A stretch of 64,000 nt of DNA from Plantago elongata (taxonomy: Eukaryota > Streptophyta > Magnoliopsida > Lamiales > Plantaginaceae), in the NCBI GenBank assembly GCA_036897095.1, contig JAYMSP010000032.1, positions 1 to 64,000 of the forward strand, read 5' to 3'. Each line of letters opens with the position of its first letter. Positions within the stretch are counted from its first letter, which is position 1. Position numbers and translations under genes: made by a program. This document shows, piece after piece, positions 9,975 through 23,000 of this stretch. The notes beneath the pieces were generated by a model. That model saw nothing but the letters and a program-made list of their open reading frames with translations. It made no database searches and was not told where the DNA came from.

Positions 9975-12900
9975 ATGAACTTTTTGCTGCGGTCTAGTAA
10001 CCAGACTGCAGCTCAGGAGCAGGCTGTTAAAGAGACTCAGGTAGAGCCTAATCATGTCTCGAAAGCTGCTGCCACTGCTACGTTAGAGGGACTAATCAAG
10101 GAAGATCCAGCGGTGGAGAGTTCATCTTCTGAAACTGGCGATATGGTGAATGAGGAATACAGGGATGAGAATGGGAGTGTGGCGGGTTCAAATGGGAAGA
10201 GTAACTCTCATGTTGATAACCATATAGATGTTACGGAAGAAGATGGGTTGATAGTTGTACCAGACAGTATGATCTCGTCTTCATTGTTTACTCATAATGT
10301 TGAATGTTATTTTTTCGCCAAGGCATACTAGATGAACTCTTATTAGACTTATATAGGCGCAATTGTTTTCCTGATCAGCCTTGTCCTCTCTGCACCTCTA
10401 ATATAGTTTCAAGTTTCAACTCCTTTGTTTTTCTCCACCATTCCCTGCTGCCATTGTGCTGGTGTTAATTAGGAGCTGATATGTTGTCTGTTACTAGATA
10501 CTTGCAGAGCTGTACACTTCAGAAGCATCACTTGTCCCCAGTTAGCACCATGCTTGAACTTCTATCCTAGATCTGTGAAACTTCTTTGTTTTTTGCCGGA
10601 TACATGTGAATTCAGTGTTTCAAATTCAGTAATACTAATATAATGACCAACTTCTACATAGCTTTTAATATTTACATATGCGGTTATTTAATTTGATGTC
10701 CGAGGCTTTGGCTAATATAGATGTCTTATCCATAAAATCTACCTTGAGTTTTTGTGATGGTCGATCCACAACCTCATAAAACAAAGATCCTCATCATATT
10801 CACCCTCTTTATCCTATATTTTCCCTGTTAGCCACTGTAATATTAAATTGATTCGTTACATTTTGTAATTGTTCTTTCCTTATATTCCTATTGTTTCTAT
10901 TGTTGACAAGAATATCACAATCAAATAGGGGTACATGGGAAAAAAACCCACCTTATGTTGTGTATAAGAAATCCTAGAACGAGAAACATTAAAGGATGGA
11001 GGAAGTAGTTTTTGGTGCTTCATGCATGCAAATCAATACATCCCTGAGTAACTCCCATATTAGCAATCGACCAAGCTTTCCCTTGAGAAAGTAATAATAC
11101 TTCTGTTGAAACCTGATGCTAAAGCATGTGTGCAATATTTTATTGCTCTTTTTTATATCACAAACTTGCTATGAAGTTCTACGATTTTGAAAGATCAATG
11201 TTACATATGCTCTGATTGTTAAAGATATTCATTATACTTAAATATCATCAATCATATCATCCAATCTAACCAACCTCTCTATTCTCATGGTTACTTTTCC
11301 AGAAGAAATTCCTGACAGCTGGGTGGAAGCACCAGATATCCATTCTTTTCGCTCCATGGATCGTAGCTTTGTTTTCGCAGGTAGCTATATATATTTCATT
11401 TGTGAGGCCTTTTTTGTTAAACAATGATATCTGGTTTGTTTTTTTTTAATTATAATTTTTGGGTTATATTTTTTCTTAACATATTGTTTTGTCATTAACT
11501 CAGGTGAACAGATCCGAATACTTGCATGTTTGTCTGCTTATAAGCAAGATACAGAAATCATCACACCTTTTAAAGTCGCTGCAGTCATGAATAAAATGGG
11601 AAGCCCTGTTAGACAAAACGGGAATGTTGGAGGTGAAACAAGTCCAATCTACGAAACAGTAGAAACAAGTAATGGTGATCAGGATAATCAAAATGGTGAA
11701 GTTGTAATGGAAGGGGATAATGATGATTCACCAAAGGATGCTTCAACTGGTGAGTCTCTAATTAGGATGGAGGATCACAAAAGACAGACCGAACTATTGT
11801 TGCAGAGATTCAGAAGTTCCCATTTCTTTGCGCGGATTGCGGAGTCAGACGAACCACTATGGTCTAAAAGAAGAGGACCAGAATCTTCTGAGACATTTGA
11901 AGATAAATTGAATGAAGAATCATTAGAAACAGCAAAGAGTGTGAAAGTAGCAAAGAAGAATTCTGTCACTGCAGCAATTGACAGAGGAAAATTTGATGCA
12001 CGCACATCCGGGGGAGTAGCACGAGGTGCTGTGCAGTGTCGCTCCCTATCAAACGGAGACATAGTGGTGTGTTTCTCAGAAACTCAAAAGAAGTCTATAT
12101 ATGTGTGTGTGTTGTTTCTTCCCTTTTGTTCAGCAACTTGGTAAATCTAATTATCATATTATGTGTTTTAGCCTTTGGGATTTTGAATAGCAGATGATTG
12201 GTATTTAATTAAGGAGATCTCTTCTTGTTTAAAAGCTTGGATCCCTTACTTGCTTTTATAAAATGTTATTTCAACGCCGAACGTAAAATATCTCATCTAA
12301 GCTTGTAAATCGACTTCTTATAGATTCCTATAATCTAACGACTCCAATAATTTATTTCGAAGATAACTACTGTTAGAAAGGAACTTGAGAACAAGATAGT
12401 TAATTTTTTTATGGATATAGCTAGATAAACTCTATTTCTAAAAGCTAGAGTTAGCCTGAAAGTTAATGGTCATAGAGTTCTCATTTATTGGAACTTTACT
12501 TGAAGTAATCACAGACACAGTAAATTGGGACATCATTATTTAATGTCCGCGTTCCTGTTATTACTTCAAAGTGGTGGTACTTCTTGGTGAAGCTCTCTCT
12601 GTCCATTTGTTTGTTCTTTATTGTGCTAATCGGTTAAAGTGGTTTACATTTGAATCAGAAATAGGAATACAGTTGGTGTGTGTTTATTAAATAAAAATAT
12701 GTTTAGGATACTGTCTGTGAGGTTACAGAGCTACTAAGTTGTACTGCATCTATGTTGTTAACATCTGTATACTTGTTTTCCTCCCATCCCGCTTAATTTC
12801 TTTGCTACCTCATCCAAGAAAAAAATTGATCCCTTCCCCCTTTTTTTTTTCCCGGGCAATATATGTGTGTTGGCAGGAAAATGTCTGTTTCCTAATTTTT

Positions 12901-15900
12901 GGGTTGCATGGTATTTTGTTGATTCAAGTTTCATTGTGTTGCTTGGAAGGATGCAGGTGCTTTTACAAGTAAATATTGGCGTAGAGTTTTTGAGAGATCC
13001 CATCCTGGAAATTCTTCAATTTGAAAAATATCAGGAAAGAAATCCGGCACCTGAGAACCAGCACACACCGGCTTCTTATAATCCAGATCCGTCTGGTGAT
13101 CTATTGAAATGGCTGCTTCCTTTAGATAATTCTATTCCACCTGCAGCTCGTCCTTTATCTCCTCCTACATTGAGTAGCAGTTCAAGTATTCGGACTACCT
13201 CTGCAAAACCCACATTATCTGGATCATCTGGTTCACAGCTTTTCTCTTTTGGTCATTTTAGGAGTTATTCCATGTCCTCGCTTCCACCAAATATAACACC
13301 GCCTCCAACCACAACTAGCACACCTCCCCCTGCAAAACCAAATATTGACCCAGAAGACTGGAGTCAGTTTTCATTCAGGAAGTTTGTGGAAAGTGGAAAA
13401 GGTGGAAAGGAAGGCTTATTATCTTTTCGTGGTGTGCCATTGGAACCTGAAAGATTTTCTGTTCATTGTGGCCTGGAAGGAATTTTTACACCTGGTCGAA
13501 GGTGGAGGAGAAAAATCGATATAATCCAGCCAGTGGAAATCCGTTCCTTTTCTATTGACTGCAACACGGATGATCTTCTTTGTGTCCTCGTAAAGGTGTA
13601 AAATCATTTATCGCCCCTCTTCCGTTCTTTTAGTTCACTCTATTTGAAGTCTTAATCTGTTGATTGGAAGGTCTGGGTATCGCTTAATTATTAATCATTG
13701 TGTTTAAAAAATTGATTGATTTTGCAGAATGTTTCACCTGCGCATGTACCAGATATTGTCGTATTCATAGATGCCATAACAATAGTCTTTGAAGAGGCAT
13801 CGAAGGGTGGGCAGAATATGTGTTCACCATTTGCTTGTATCGAAGCTGGGAATGACTATGGTTTACCAAATTTAGCACTCAGGTTTTTGTGTGCTATTAT
13901 ATTTTTTTCATAAGACTCTGCACATGCAAAAACTTGAACTCTCTGAGAATTGATTTGTTAGCGACAATCAACATGCTTACATTTTCAAATGTGTATGCTT
14001 AAAATTATTTAATTTCTATCCTTGTTATATTTAAGCTAATCATTGCAAATCATCTGTGGTAACTGAAACTCTGCTTGAACTTTTCTTATTTTCCTGGATA
14101 TTGTGGGGTATTCATCTTGGTTTCGAAAATGTCTTTACTTGTTAGAGATATATGGGTTGTGTATATAATAGCCTCAAATGCTCATCTTGGGCCTCTTATT
14201 ATTCTTTCTTTATTTCTTTTCTGTTTTTTCCTTCTCTTTGAGATTTTGCCTTGCATTGCATGCATGGAATTCTGTTCTTTCCCGCTGTATCTGCTGCTCC
14301 TAACGATTCAGCAAAAGTGTTGTGTGTGAATTTTTTCATAGATCATTGTAGTTAGTCAAGATAATACTAATAATCGTAATCTGAGGATTACACTTGTGTT
14401 GTTTATATCCTTTTATTGATTGTGTTATGGTGTATATTTGGCAGGAGAGGGGAAGAACATTCTTTTATTCTCAAACCAGCAGCTACATTATGGAAGCACT
14501 CCAAGGTCCACAATGATAGTTCCGGACCTTCACGCATGGCAGCTGGAAGCCCTGCATCAAGTTGGCATAACTCCAACATTGAAGGGAAACTTAGTGTATC
14601 GCCTGCTGATCAATATGCAGTTCTTGTGTCATGCCGATGCAATTACACTGGTGTGTATCCTGAAAGAAGAGAACTTTACATGGTAACCTGGAAAAGGGAC
14701 CCTGTTTCAAGCTACTTATATTTTGTCTTTTTTATGTTCAGAATCGAAGTTGTTCTTTAAGCAGCCAACAACCTGGCGACCCCGTATTTCAAGGGATCTT
14801 ATGATCTCTGTTGCATCTGAAATGTCCAGTAGACAAACTCTTGGATCCGATGGAACACAGCTTCCTGTTCAGGTTGCTAATCAGTTTAGGAGATCTTTTT
14901 CTTCTGTATGCAATAGCTTTGGTCACCTAATCAGATGAAATCTCCAGGTCTTAACTCTCCAAGCATCAAATATGACATCCGATGACCTTACACTGACGGT
15001 TCTTGCCCCAGCATCATTTACGTCACCTCCTTCTGTAGTGACCTTGAGTAATTCACCGTTATCACCTTTCGGTAGTCCTTTTGCCTCTGGGAACTTTGCA
15101 GAGAGAGGGGCTGGTGATAGGCAAGGAGACGTTCTGCGTGGACTGAGCCCAGTACAGAAAGTAGATGAGGGCCGTCAAACTATTTCTTCGAATGAGGAGG
15201 TTGTCCCCACAACTGATGCTGTTCCAAATAGTGATCTGGGATGCACACATCTATGGTTGCAGAGTAGAGTTCCCTTAGGGTATGTTGTGTCTGTTGTTAT
15301 ATCTTCTAAGTTCTAATCATTGACTCTTAACCGGATCTCTCAATAGTTATTTATCTGTGCACCAGATGTGTCCCTTCTCAATCCACAGCGACAATCAAGC
15401 TTGAAGTACTCCCATTGACAGATGGCATAATCACTCTTGATTCTCTGCAAATTGATGTTAAGGAGAAGGGTAATATTATATTTGACTTGTGGCCTCTAAT
15501 CTGTGTATGACGTTAGCTTGGCAGTTGCTGTGTTTACGTTTGGAAGAGCCTTTTTACATTAGAGTTCTTCATGAACAGTGGGAGTATATAAGATGTTGCA
15601 AACCAGTTCTAATACTATATTTGACCTCGGTCATTTAAACTGTTGACATTTCAAGTTTTGCATAACAAATTATGTACCACCTTGATGCTTGAATAACTGG
15701 AAGACGCAGCTATGAGCCGCTATGATAGTTTGATCTTTTTGTCCAATGGTTGTTTTCATGATCTAGATTATTATTATGCTTCTCTTTTGGCTTCTAGCCC
15801 AGTCGAGGGAGTTAGAGCTTTAACTTTCAGAAGAGTTGAATTTGATTTGCATGTGAGACATCGCATTTACGAGTGACCTTTTTATTCAATTGTATTAAAT

Positions 15901-16085
15901 TTACATTACTACTAATGACAATAGCCCTGAACTAGGTATTGAGGAGTTAGCTCAACTGATCTAGTATGTGTGTTTTGTGTATTGAGGTTGGAATTTTTTT
16001 TGTGGGTTTGGCAGGTCTTACTTATGTAGCAGAGCAGTCTCTGAAGATAAATGCAAGATCGAGCATTGCTACTGGTATAATTTGA
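9975..16085 (+). CDS. TRIPP: TRIPP-like plant-specific TRAPPII complex component
   Basis: Ten coding exons: 9975-10266, 11303-11380, 11504-12066, 12957-13595, 13728-13882, 14445-14650, 14742-14872, 14948-15279, 15366-15469 and 16015-16085. All are in phase and give 856 residues. The protein starts MNFLLRSSNQTAAQEQ, matching my recollection of Arabidopsis AT3G17900 (TRIPP, about 840 residues), a TRAPPII-associated protein of the trans-Golgi network that affects trafficking and cytokinesis. Visible parts are an acidic low-complexity N terminus (to about 100), IPDSWVEAPDIHSF, a conserved block with LLQVNIGVEFLRDPILEILQ (about 313), a Pro/Ser-rich linker (about 340-445), and a conserved C-terminal half ending TYVAEQSLKINARSSIATGI. 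There is no transmembrane segment or signal peptide. The large first coding intron is 10267-11302. A 5' UTR exon probably lies near 9400-9535, ending at a GT after GATCAG. Gene structure is strong; the functional name rests on recalled homology. Confidence 0.85.
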
Positions 16086-19000
16086 GATGGTTCTTTCTGG
16101 TGAAACTGCTAGATGTCCTCGGCTACTGTATGCTTCTTTCCATGAGTTATACAAGATGGTTGCCCAACTGCTTTATTCCAGTGTGTGGCCTTTTTCCATC
16201 TCCTGCCATCTAAACGTGGTCCAATGTCCCTTTCAAGTAACTCAGAGCATCTGACAAATTATGGTCCTTAGAGGTGAAGGGTTTGAGTTTGCTCTCTGTT
16301 GTGGCTGCATCATCTGAAGCGAATTCCAAATTGACGAGGTCTAGTCCAAACTCCAAAGGTGTGGAGTATGGTTTTCTCCCAATCCAACTGCTGATTCGTA
16401 TGCTCAACGTTTTAGTTGAAATTTCACTCTTGTTTGTATACACTATACACTAGTTCGTTTGAAATTCATAGATGCGTGTGAAAGGTTTTTGTGTATATGA
16501 TTCTTATCCTCTGATTAGTTTGGTCAACACAATAGAATTCCATCAGATGATGCTATACAAATTCAATTTGCCTGTACTATACATGCTGGTCATCTGAGAA
16601 TCCAATGTTCATGCGAATATTAAGCTTAACATGCGGTTTTATATGTTTGTGCTCCGTTGAACTTTCATAAGCCGTTACTGTTACTTTGCGCTTCCTGATA
16701 TTCTGAAGCGAATAGATTTTTTCGGCTGTTGTTTTTGTTGTTAAAGACAGTTAAATCAAGATAAAGTTTATTCCATTGGATTGGGATAGTGATATCTGAA
16801 ATCTCGAGCCAAAGCGTAAGGTGCATTTGAAATAAAGCAGTGTTTATGCTTATACATCTGCAGATCTGCTTGAGACTCAGAGTTCAAAAGCTGAAGTGTG
16901 CTGCACGGAAGTTATGAAGGAACTTTTCCATACTTACGGTATCCGATCTAAAGTTCAATTTTATAAATTGTGGAATTATTCCATTATATTAAACTTTAAT
17001 CTGTTTCGATTAAAATTTTCAAAATTGGTTTGCATAAACTTTATTTAAAATTAACAATTTATTCTATGCTACATCATGATATTATACGGCGGCATGATGT
17101 ATCGTACAGTGTTGTAGAGACAAAAGGACACTTGATAGAACTAAAATTTCACCTATTTGAAGAAAAAGGCGTCCAGTCAGCTTAGTGACGAAACAAGTGT
17201 TGATTTTAAGTGGAGGAGCAAAGAGCATGCCTATTATAAGCAATATAAAAATGTTCATTGTGTCAAGGTAAACCATGTCACAGCGACATTTGTAGACTTA
17301 ATTTCTTTTAAGTGAACAAGTCAACATTATGGACGGGTCTGAGATAAGATATGTGTCCACTAATCAAGTTAGAGTCACTGTCTAAACATGCTTAACATCT
17401 TTAACCATAATAGTAATTCAAAGTCATTTAATCAAAATTAAGACAGCTTGCTTCTTCATCTCTCCAACCAAATCTGGTTAGGTACATTAACAACTGGACC
17501 TCTGACCTTTAAGTATAGCAGTTACTACAATTGAGGTGATTAATTTCCGCTTCTGCAAATCATTGGGTTTATACTTTATGTCATAGCAATATAAACATGA
17601 CGCGTGTCATTACTCAACTAGTATGATATTTGCAATTCCGTACTAAATTATTGAGCATGGAAATACTGCAACTCCCCGTGAATAAGATCAACCTTTTGAT
17701 ATTGTTACGGATTATTTAAAAACATACATATTGTTGCTATGATATTGATTAATTTATGTAGGAATTATAATATATTTAATGAACCGAACGTGTTGAATGT
17801 GGATAACGGATTAACATTGTGTTTAAGGATCTACGTACGCACACATTTCATTTCCGATTTGATTACTTACAGACTTTTATTGAAATGATTAAGATTTGAT
17901 ATGGAGATTACATGGATGCTGGGAAGAATCACACATGCATCATGTGATCATTGTTAAGTAGGCATGTAAACAAGCCGAGCTCTTTTCGAACAGTTCAAGC
18001 TCGAAAAAAACTTGATTCGACGAGCCCAAAAAACTCAGCTCGATCAGTATATAAATGTTAAACGAGCCGAGCTGGGGCATAACTCGACTCGTTTGCAGGC
18101 TTACTGTCAAGTACAATTATGATTCACAACTCAAGTGTGAAAAGCATAAGTAGATTTGACAATATTGAAAACAATTATGATTTGCATCAGGATATCATAA
18201 GTAGAATGAAATAAAAAAATACAGGCCCTATAAAATTGTCTTTTGAGTTGTTTTAACGTAGTGAGTAAAATTCTCAAAACATCAAATGCGAGTTTATTAA
18301 TTAAAGAAAACCACCAAGGTAAAAATAATGGATGCACAATTTCAAACTAATTGTGTGGGAAGGAGGAAATAATGAGGAACTTCATCAATATAACTTTAAA
18401 AGACACATAAAGATTAATAGATACATATGAGATGACAATTCTAACTTAAATGAATAAGTTTGCATTAGTCACATTAACATTTGAATTATTTTTTATAATT
18501 ATTTCATTAATTTACATTTTCATTAATAGTGTATTGCCCCACATAATTTTGTTTCTAGGTCCGTTTTAGATTAGTGAGACAAATAAATGTGAGTAGATTT
18601 TTTTGAAAAAGTGATCTTAGGGAAAAAGGTGAAAGAACACCCAAAACATCACCCATTAAAAAATGGATACTAAATTGCTATCCTAATATAATATATTGAA
18701 GATCAAACAGGTTGGCCAAGTTAAGGGAACATCCCATTCTAAAAGTAATATGCAAAACGTGCCAACAAAATGCACATAGAAACCAAGTTTATTGGTAAAA
18801 TTAAAATAGTAGTAATAATCATGTCATTTTCTTGCCCAACTAGTTATTGGGAGTGGCCTTAGGAGTTTACCTGGCAATGACATACATGTTTTCATATGAG
18901 AGTTGAGAATGAGTTGGTAGATTATATGATTTAAAAAAATCACATGATGAAGGATATTCAAATGCATGTATACAATTTCATTTAAAATATATTGAGGTGA

Positions 19001-19372
19001 ATTATGTAAAAAGTAACTTAGGCAACTTCTCAATATCCTCGTACAAAATGAGCAAAATGCAAATGAAAGTCGAAAGAGTAAATTGACTGTCATAGTTTTT
19101 ATAATTTTAAAGAAGAATCTATATTTTAATAAAATATCTAATATTTGACTAACAAAAGTAATAATATTCTTAATATTATATAATTCTTTTTATTTATACT
19201 ATAGTGTATGATTTTCATTTATAAGGTACTAACATCTTTCAGAAGATTTTAATTTAAAATTGAAATAGATGCAACTCAATTTAAATTATATATTTTTTTC
19301 TATATAAAAGATATACAAAACTAAATTGAAATTGAATTGTCCGCGGTACCTCGAAAAGGTGGAAAAGGACCC
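16086..19372. other. 3.3-kb spacer after TRIPP
   Basis: The first several hundred bases are probably TRIPP 3' UTR. The rest is AT-rich, with the GAGCTCG-type repeat at about 17.96-18.11 kb. Short minus-strand frames here show no family motifs. No RNA gene is recognised. Confidence 0.5.
17960..18106. repeat. GAGCTCG/CGAGCCGAGCT-type dispersed repeat
   Basis: Words such as AAGCCGAGCTC, CAAGCTCGAAAAA, ACGAGCCGAGCT and CGACTCGTTTGCAGG crowd a 150-bp interval within AT-rich DNA. This composition is typical of a common plant dispersed repeat whose source element I cannot name. A related fragment appears at the right edge of the window. Confidence 0.5.
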
Positions 19373-19394
19373 CTGCCCGTTCTAGTACGGGCAG
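19373..19394. promoter_or_regulatory. 22-bp perfect hairpin upstream of the kinase gene
   Basis: CTGCCCGT, a six-base loop TCTAGT, then ACGGGCAG: two 8-bp arms that pair perfectly, in a locally GC-rich patch about 700 bp before the PBL34-like start codon. It could be a dimeric factor site or the end of an old insertion; no function is shown. Confidence 0.35.
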
Positions 19395-19557
19395 CCTCCC
19401 AAAATGGCTTTACCACTACCATCATCATCACTGTAAATAAATATATTATAATAATAAATTAATTCTTTTTCTTTCTTCCCTTTCTGTTTTGACACATTTG
19501 TTTACGCAGTGTGTATAGCAGGTCATAGCCGAAACCACAAACAAACTAGTTTGTATA

Positions 19558-19580
19558 TCTCTCTCTCTCTCTCTCTCTCC
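19558..19580. repeat. CT microsatellite in the presumed kinase 5' leader
   Basis: About eleven CT dinucleotides in a row, about 510 bp 5' of the PBL34-like start codon and followed by a pyrimidine-rich leader-like sequence. CT runs are frequent in plant core promoters and 5' UTRs. Confidence 0.85.
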
Positions 19581-20089
19581 ATACTTTCTTCATCTTCCCT
19601 TTCATTATTATTACTAGTACTAGTATTCAATTCCATTTCGATATTCTTTTTAATTTCGCCTTGAGCATTGAACTGGTCACCACATTTCCAGTTTTTTACG
19701 GAACAAAGGTTTCTCTATCTTCTATCACTCAGCATATGCTTTTCTGACAGGACTATTGTTCTCCCTATTGTCAAAGTTTGTACCTTTCAGGGTCTAGCGT
19801 GTTGATCTGCAAGCACTGACTGGTTTTCAGCTTCTGTTTTCATCTGGGTCTGGTAAATTATTTATTGGGGTTTCGTTCTTTTTTTTTTTTGCTTTTTTTT
19901 TTTGTGATTACCACCCTGTTTTCTGGGTTTGATGTAAAGGTTTTACTGGTTTGTTCGGATTAGGAGGGGAAAGATTGGATTTTGACGTGTTTACTGAGGT
20001 GGGTTTGAGGTTCTGTGTGTCCACTTTGTGATGGTGGGTTGAGAATTTTGTATTTAGGAGAGGAATTTGGATTTTTGTTTTTTTAAAAG

Positions 20090-23000
20090 ATGGGGTTAGG
20101 GGATGATGGGTTAAAGGAAGAGTCTTGGAATGTGAAAAAGTCGAATGGTAGGAAAAAGAAGGAAGAAGAAGATGGTGATGGTGGTGATGAGGAAGTGGAG
20201 AGTCGTTGTTGGCTTAAATTCAGGTTTATTAGCAGCTGTATGCCTTCAAGATCTAAAGTTGATACTTCTCTTAGCGGCCTCAGCACTTTTGGTAATGTCT
20301 CAATTTTGCTAAGTTTTAATGTCCATGACCTGTTTAGATTATCAGAATTTTGTTTTTGTTGTTTCTCGTTTTAGCTTGAAAGATATTTCTGTGTTTGAAC
20401 AATTTGCCTTTTCTGTTGGATTGAGGTACATATGTATGCTATGTTATTGTAGTTGAATTGCACATGGTTGAATACAATTTGTAGAGTATTAGTGATTAGT
20501 GCAAGTTTCATCTGGAAATTTTTTATGATCTTGATATCTATGACGGTTTGAGCAGTACTGATGAATACCGTGAACCCATTAATTAATTGGGCGGCCATGG
20601 TTCTATGTGCACCTGGGCACTGTTGTGGTGGGGTGGGGGATAGATCATCAGTGGAACAAGTTGTTAGTATAGTGCTAGACTCTAATCATGTTAGAGTAAG
20701 TCGGAAAAAAAAACCAGGGGACGTTGGATGATACAAAGAGATGGAAGATGCGAGAGTTTAGTTCAAGTTTGTATGTATAAACCACCATTAGAGGTTATTG
20801 GGAATTTACAAGTAGTACTGATGTGAGTGGGGGATGTGTTTCATTCATCCTGATTATCACTGGAAAAGAACTAAAAATGTTCTTAGCTAGAGATAGTTGC
20901 CATTAACACTGGGGTACAAGCTAAGGGGTGAATGGGAAAGTGTCACTTCGGTCGTACACAACCGAGCAATTTTCTTTTGTCGATAAAGATCTACCGTCAC
21001 TCTTTTGTTTCTATTAGTGTAATAGCTACGTCATGGTGGAAGCGGTGGTGTTGTCGTCATTGCAATAAATTAGTAGGTTTATCGGTCACAGCTTGTGATG
21101 ATGCTGACGTTCTTAATGTCATTTAATTTGGTTTTTTTATTTGTTCTTGACCGTGATCTGGAAGGACCAAAATAGTGCTGACGGAATATCTAAAATATGA
21201 ATTTAAGTTATAAATGTATTAATACCACCTACGCCCTTCATTGGTTTCATATACTTCTAGGCATGACTATTACCTGAACTGGTAAAGGGCTACGTTTAAG
21301 AAAGTGATGAATGATGTAATAAATGTTTAAAATATCGTAGCTTGGTCAATATTTGGATCCTATGACCCCTTTGTATACTATGCCCGGTTTACACTAGGCA
21401 CCTTAACGTTCCATACTTTTTATAATTCTTCTACTTCTGTTGTATCATTGTGTATATGAGCAGAAAGCAAATCTACAAGTGATACAAACAAATCTACAAA
21501 TGACACAAAGAAATCAACGAATGACAAAGACCAACCTGCTGCAACTATAATCCCGTCCACCACCACAAGCAATGCAAGTAATTCATCCAGCTCCAAACCT
21601 GAAGAGGACTTTAAAGTATCTTCAAGACTACGGAAATTCACTTTTAATGATCTTAAAATGGCAACAAGAAATTTCAGACCAGAATCCCTTCTTGGTGAAG
21701 GGGGCTTTGGTTGTGTATTTAAAGGATGGATTGAAGAGAATGGCACAGCACCAGTTAAACCTGGGACGGGGCTTACTGTCGCGGTTAAAACCCTCAATCA
21801 TGATGGACTTCAAGGCCACAAAGAATGGCTGGTTTGTTCCTTATTCTCTATCCAATATACACTGTTGTTTCTTTAGGTCATCTTGCTGTTGCCTTGTGCT
21901 GTATTGTTCTTACCACTACAATTTTGCAGGCTGAAGTAAATTACTTGGGAGACCTTGTTCATCCTAATTTGGTTAAATTGATTGGTTATTGCATCGAAGA
22001 TGATCAGAGACTTCTAGCTTATGAATTCATGCCGAGAGGGAGTTTGGAGAACCATCTGTTCAGAAGTATGTGATTACTTTTTGCAGTTAAATTTGAATTA
22101 TCCGATTTATGATCAATTGCAGTTCTTAGTTTGCATCCCATGTGTTTGTATATGGAGTGTTTTGGGTTCAAAATATTTTGCAATTTGAGTGTCTTGTTAT
22201 CTTACTTCACATAGGATACTTCATTGTGCATGATTTTACCAACTTGGCTAAGGTTTAGCTTTTCATTCGAGTATGGCCCATGTATATTTTCACACCCTAT
22301 GATTTTCACAGTTAGTATTAGTTTGTCAGATTGTAATGTCCTTGCTCTTTCATTTGGGTGAAAACACTTGGTTCAACTTATGTTCCAGTTGTGAGATTCC
22401 CTTCCTAAGAAAAATCAGCAAATAGTCAAATACTCTTAAAAATGTGGTTTGGTTGTCTCCCCATTTCAAATTTTGTAAACGAGCAGATATAAAATCCAAT
22501 TCCAATACATTTATTTGGTAATTATATTGTAATATTATGAAAATCTTGATCTTGAGAATAATTTAGTTAACAGTTTAAAACGGTTGTCAGATATGCATTC
22601 AGGTTCTGCTTGGTGTATAATTGTACTGGTATGTAAAAGTTGTTACATGCAGGATCTCTGCCACTTCCTTGGTCTATTAGGATGAAAATAGCATTGGGTG
22701 CTGCTAAAGGACTTGCTTTTCTACATGAGGAAGCAGAAAGACCTGTGATTTATCGTGATTTTAAAACATCTAATATCTTGTTGGATGCTGTAAGTATCAA
22801 ACTGTGTTATGCACACTATCATATATAGACCACATTTATGCAATTGCTTGAGGTAAACTATGTCTCACTGTGCTAACTTATTCTTCTAGGAATATAATGC
22901 TAAACTTTCCGACTTTGGACTTGCTAAAGATGCACCTGATGAAGGAAAAACTCATGTATCTACACGTGTAATGGGAACTTATGGGTATGCAGCCCCAGAA

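Noticed and set aside
10985-11010. GGATGGAGGAAGTA resembling the right end of a Stowaway MITE inside TRIPP intron 1
   Set aside because: No matching left end or TA pair could be found, so it may be chance.
16210-16443. Minus-strand 77-codon frame
   Set aside because: It lies in the presumed TRIPP 3' UTR; the protein matches nothing and has no splice partners.
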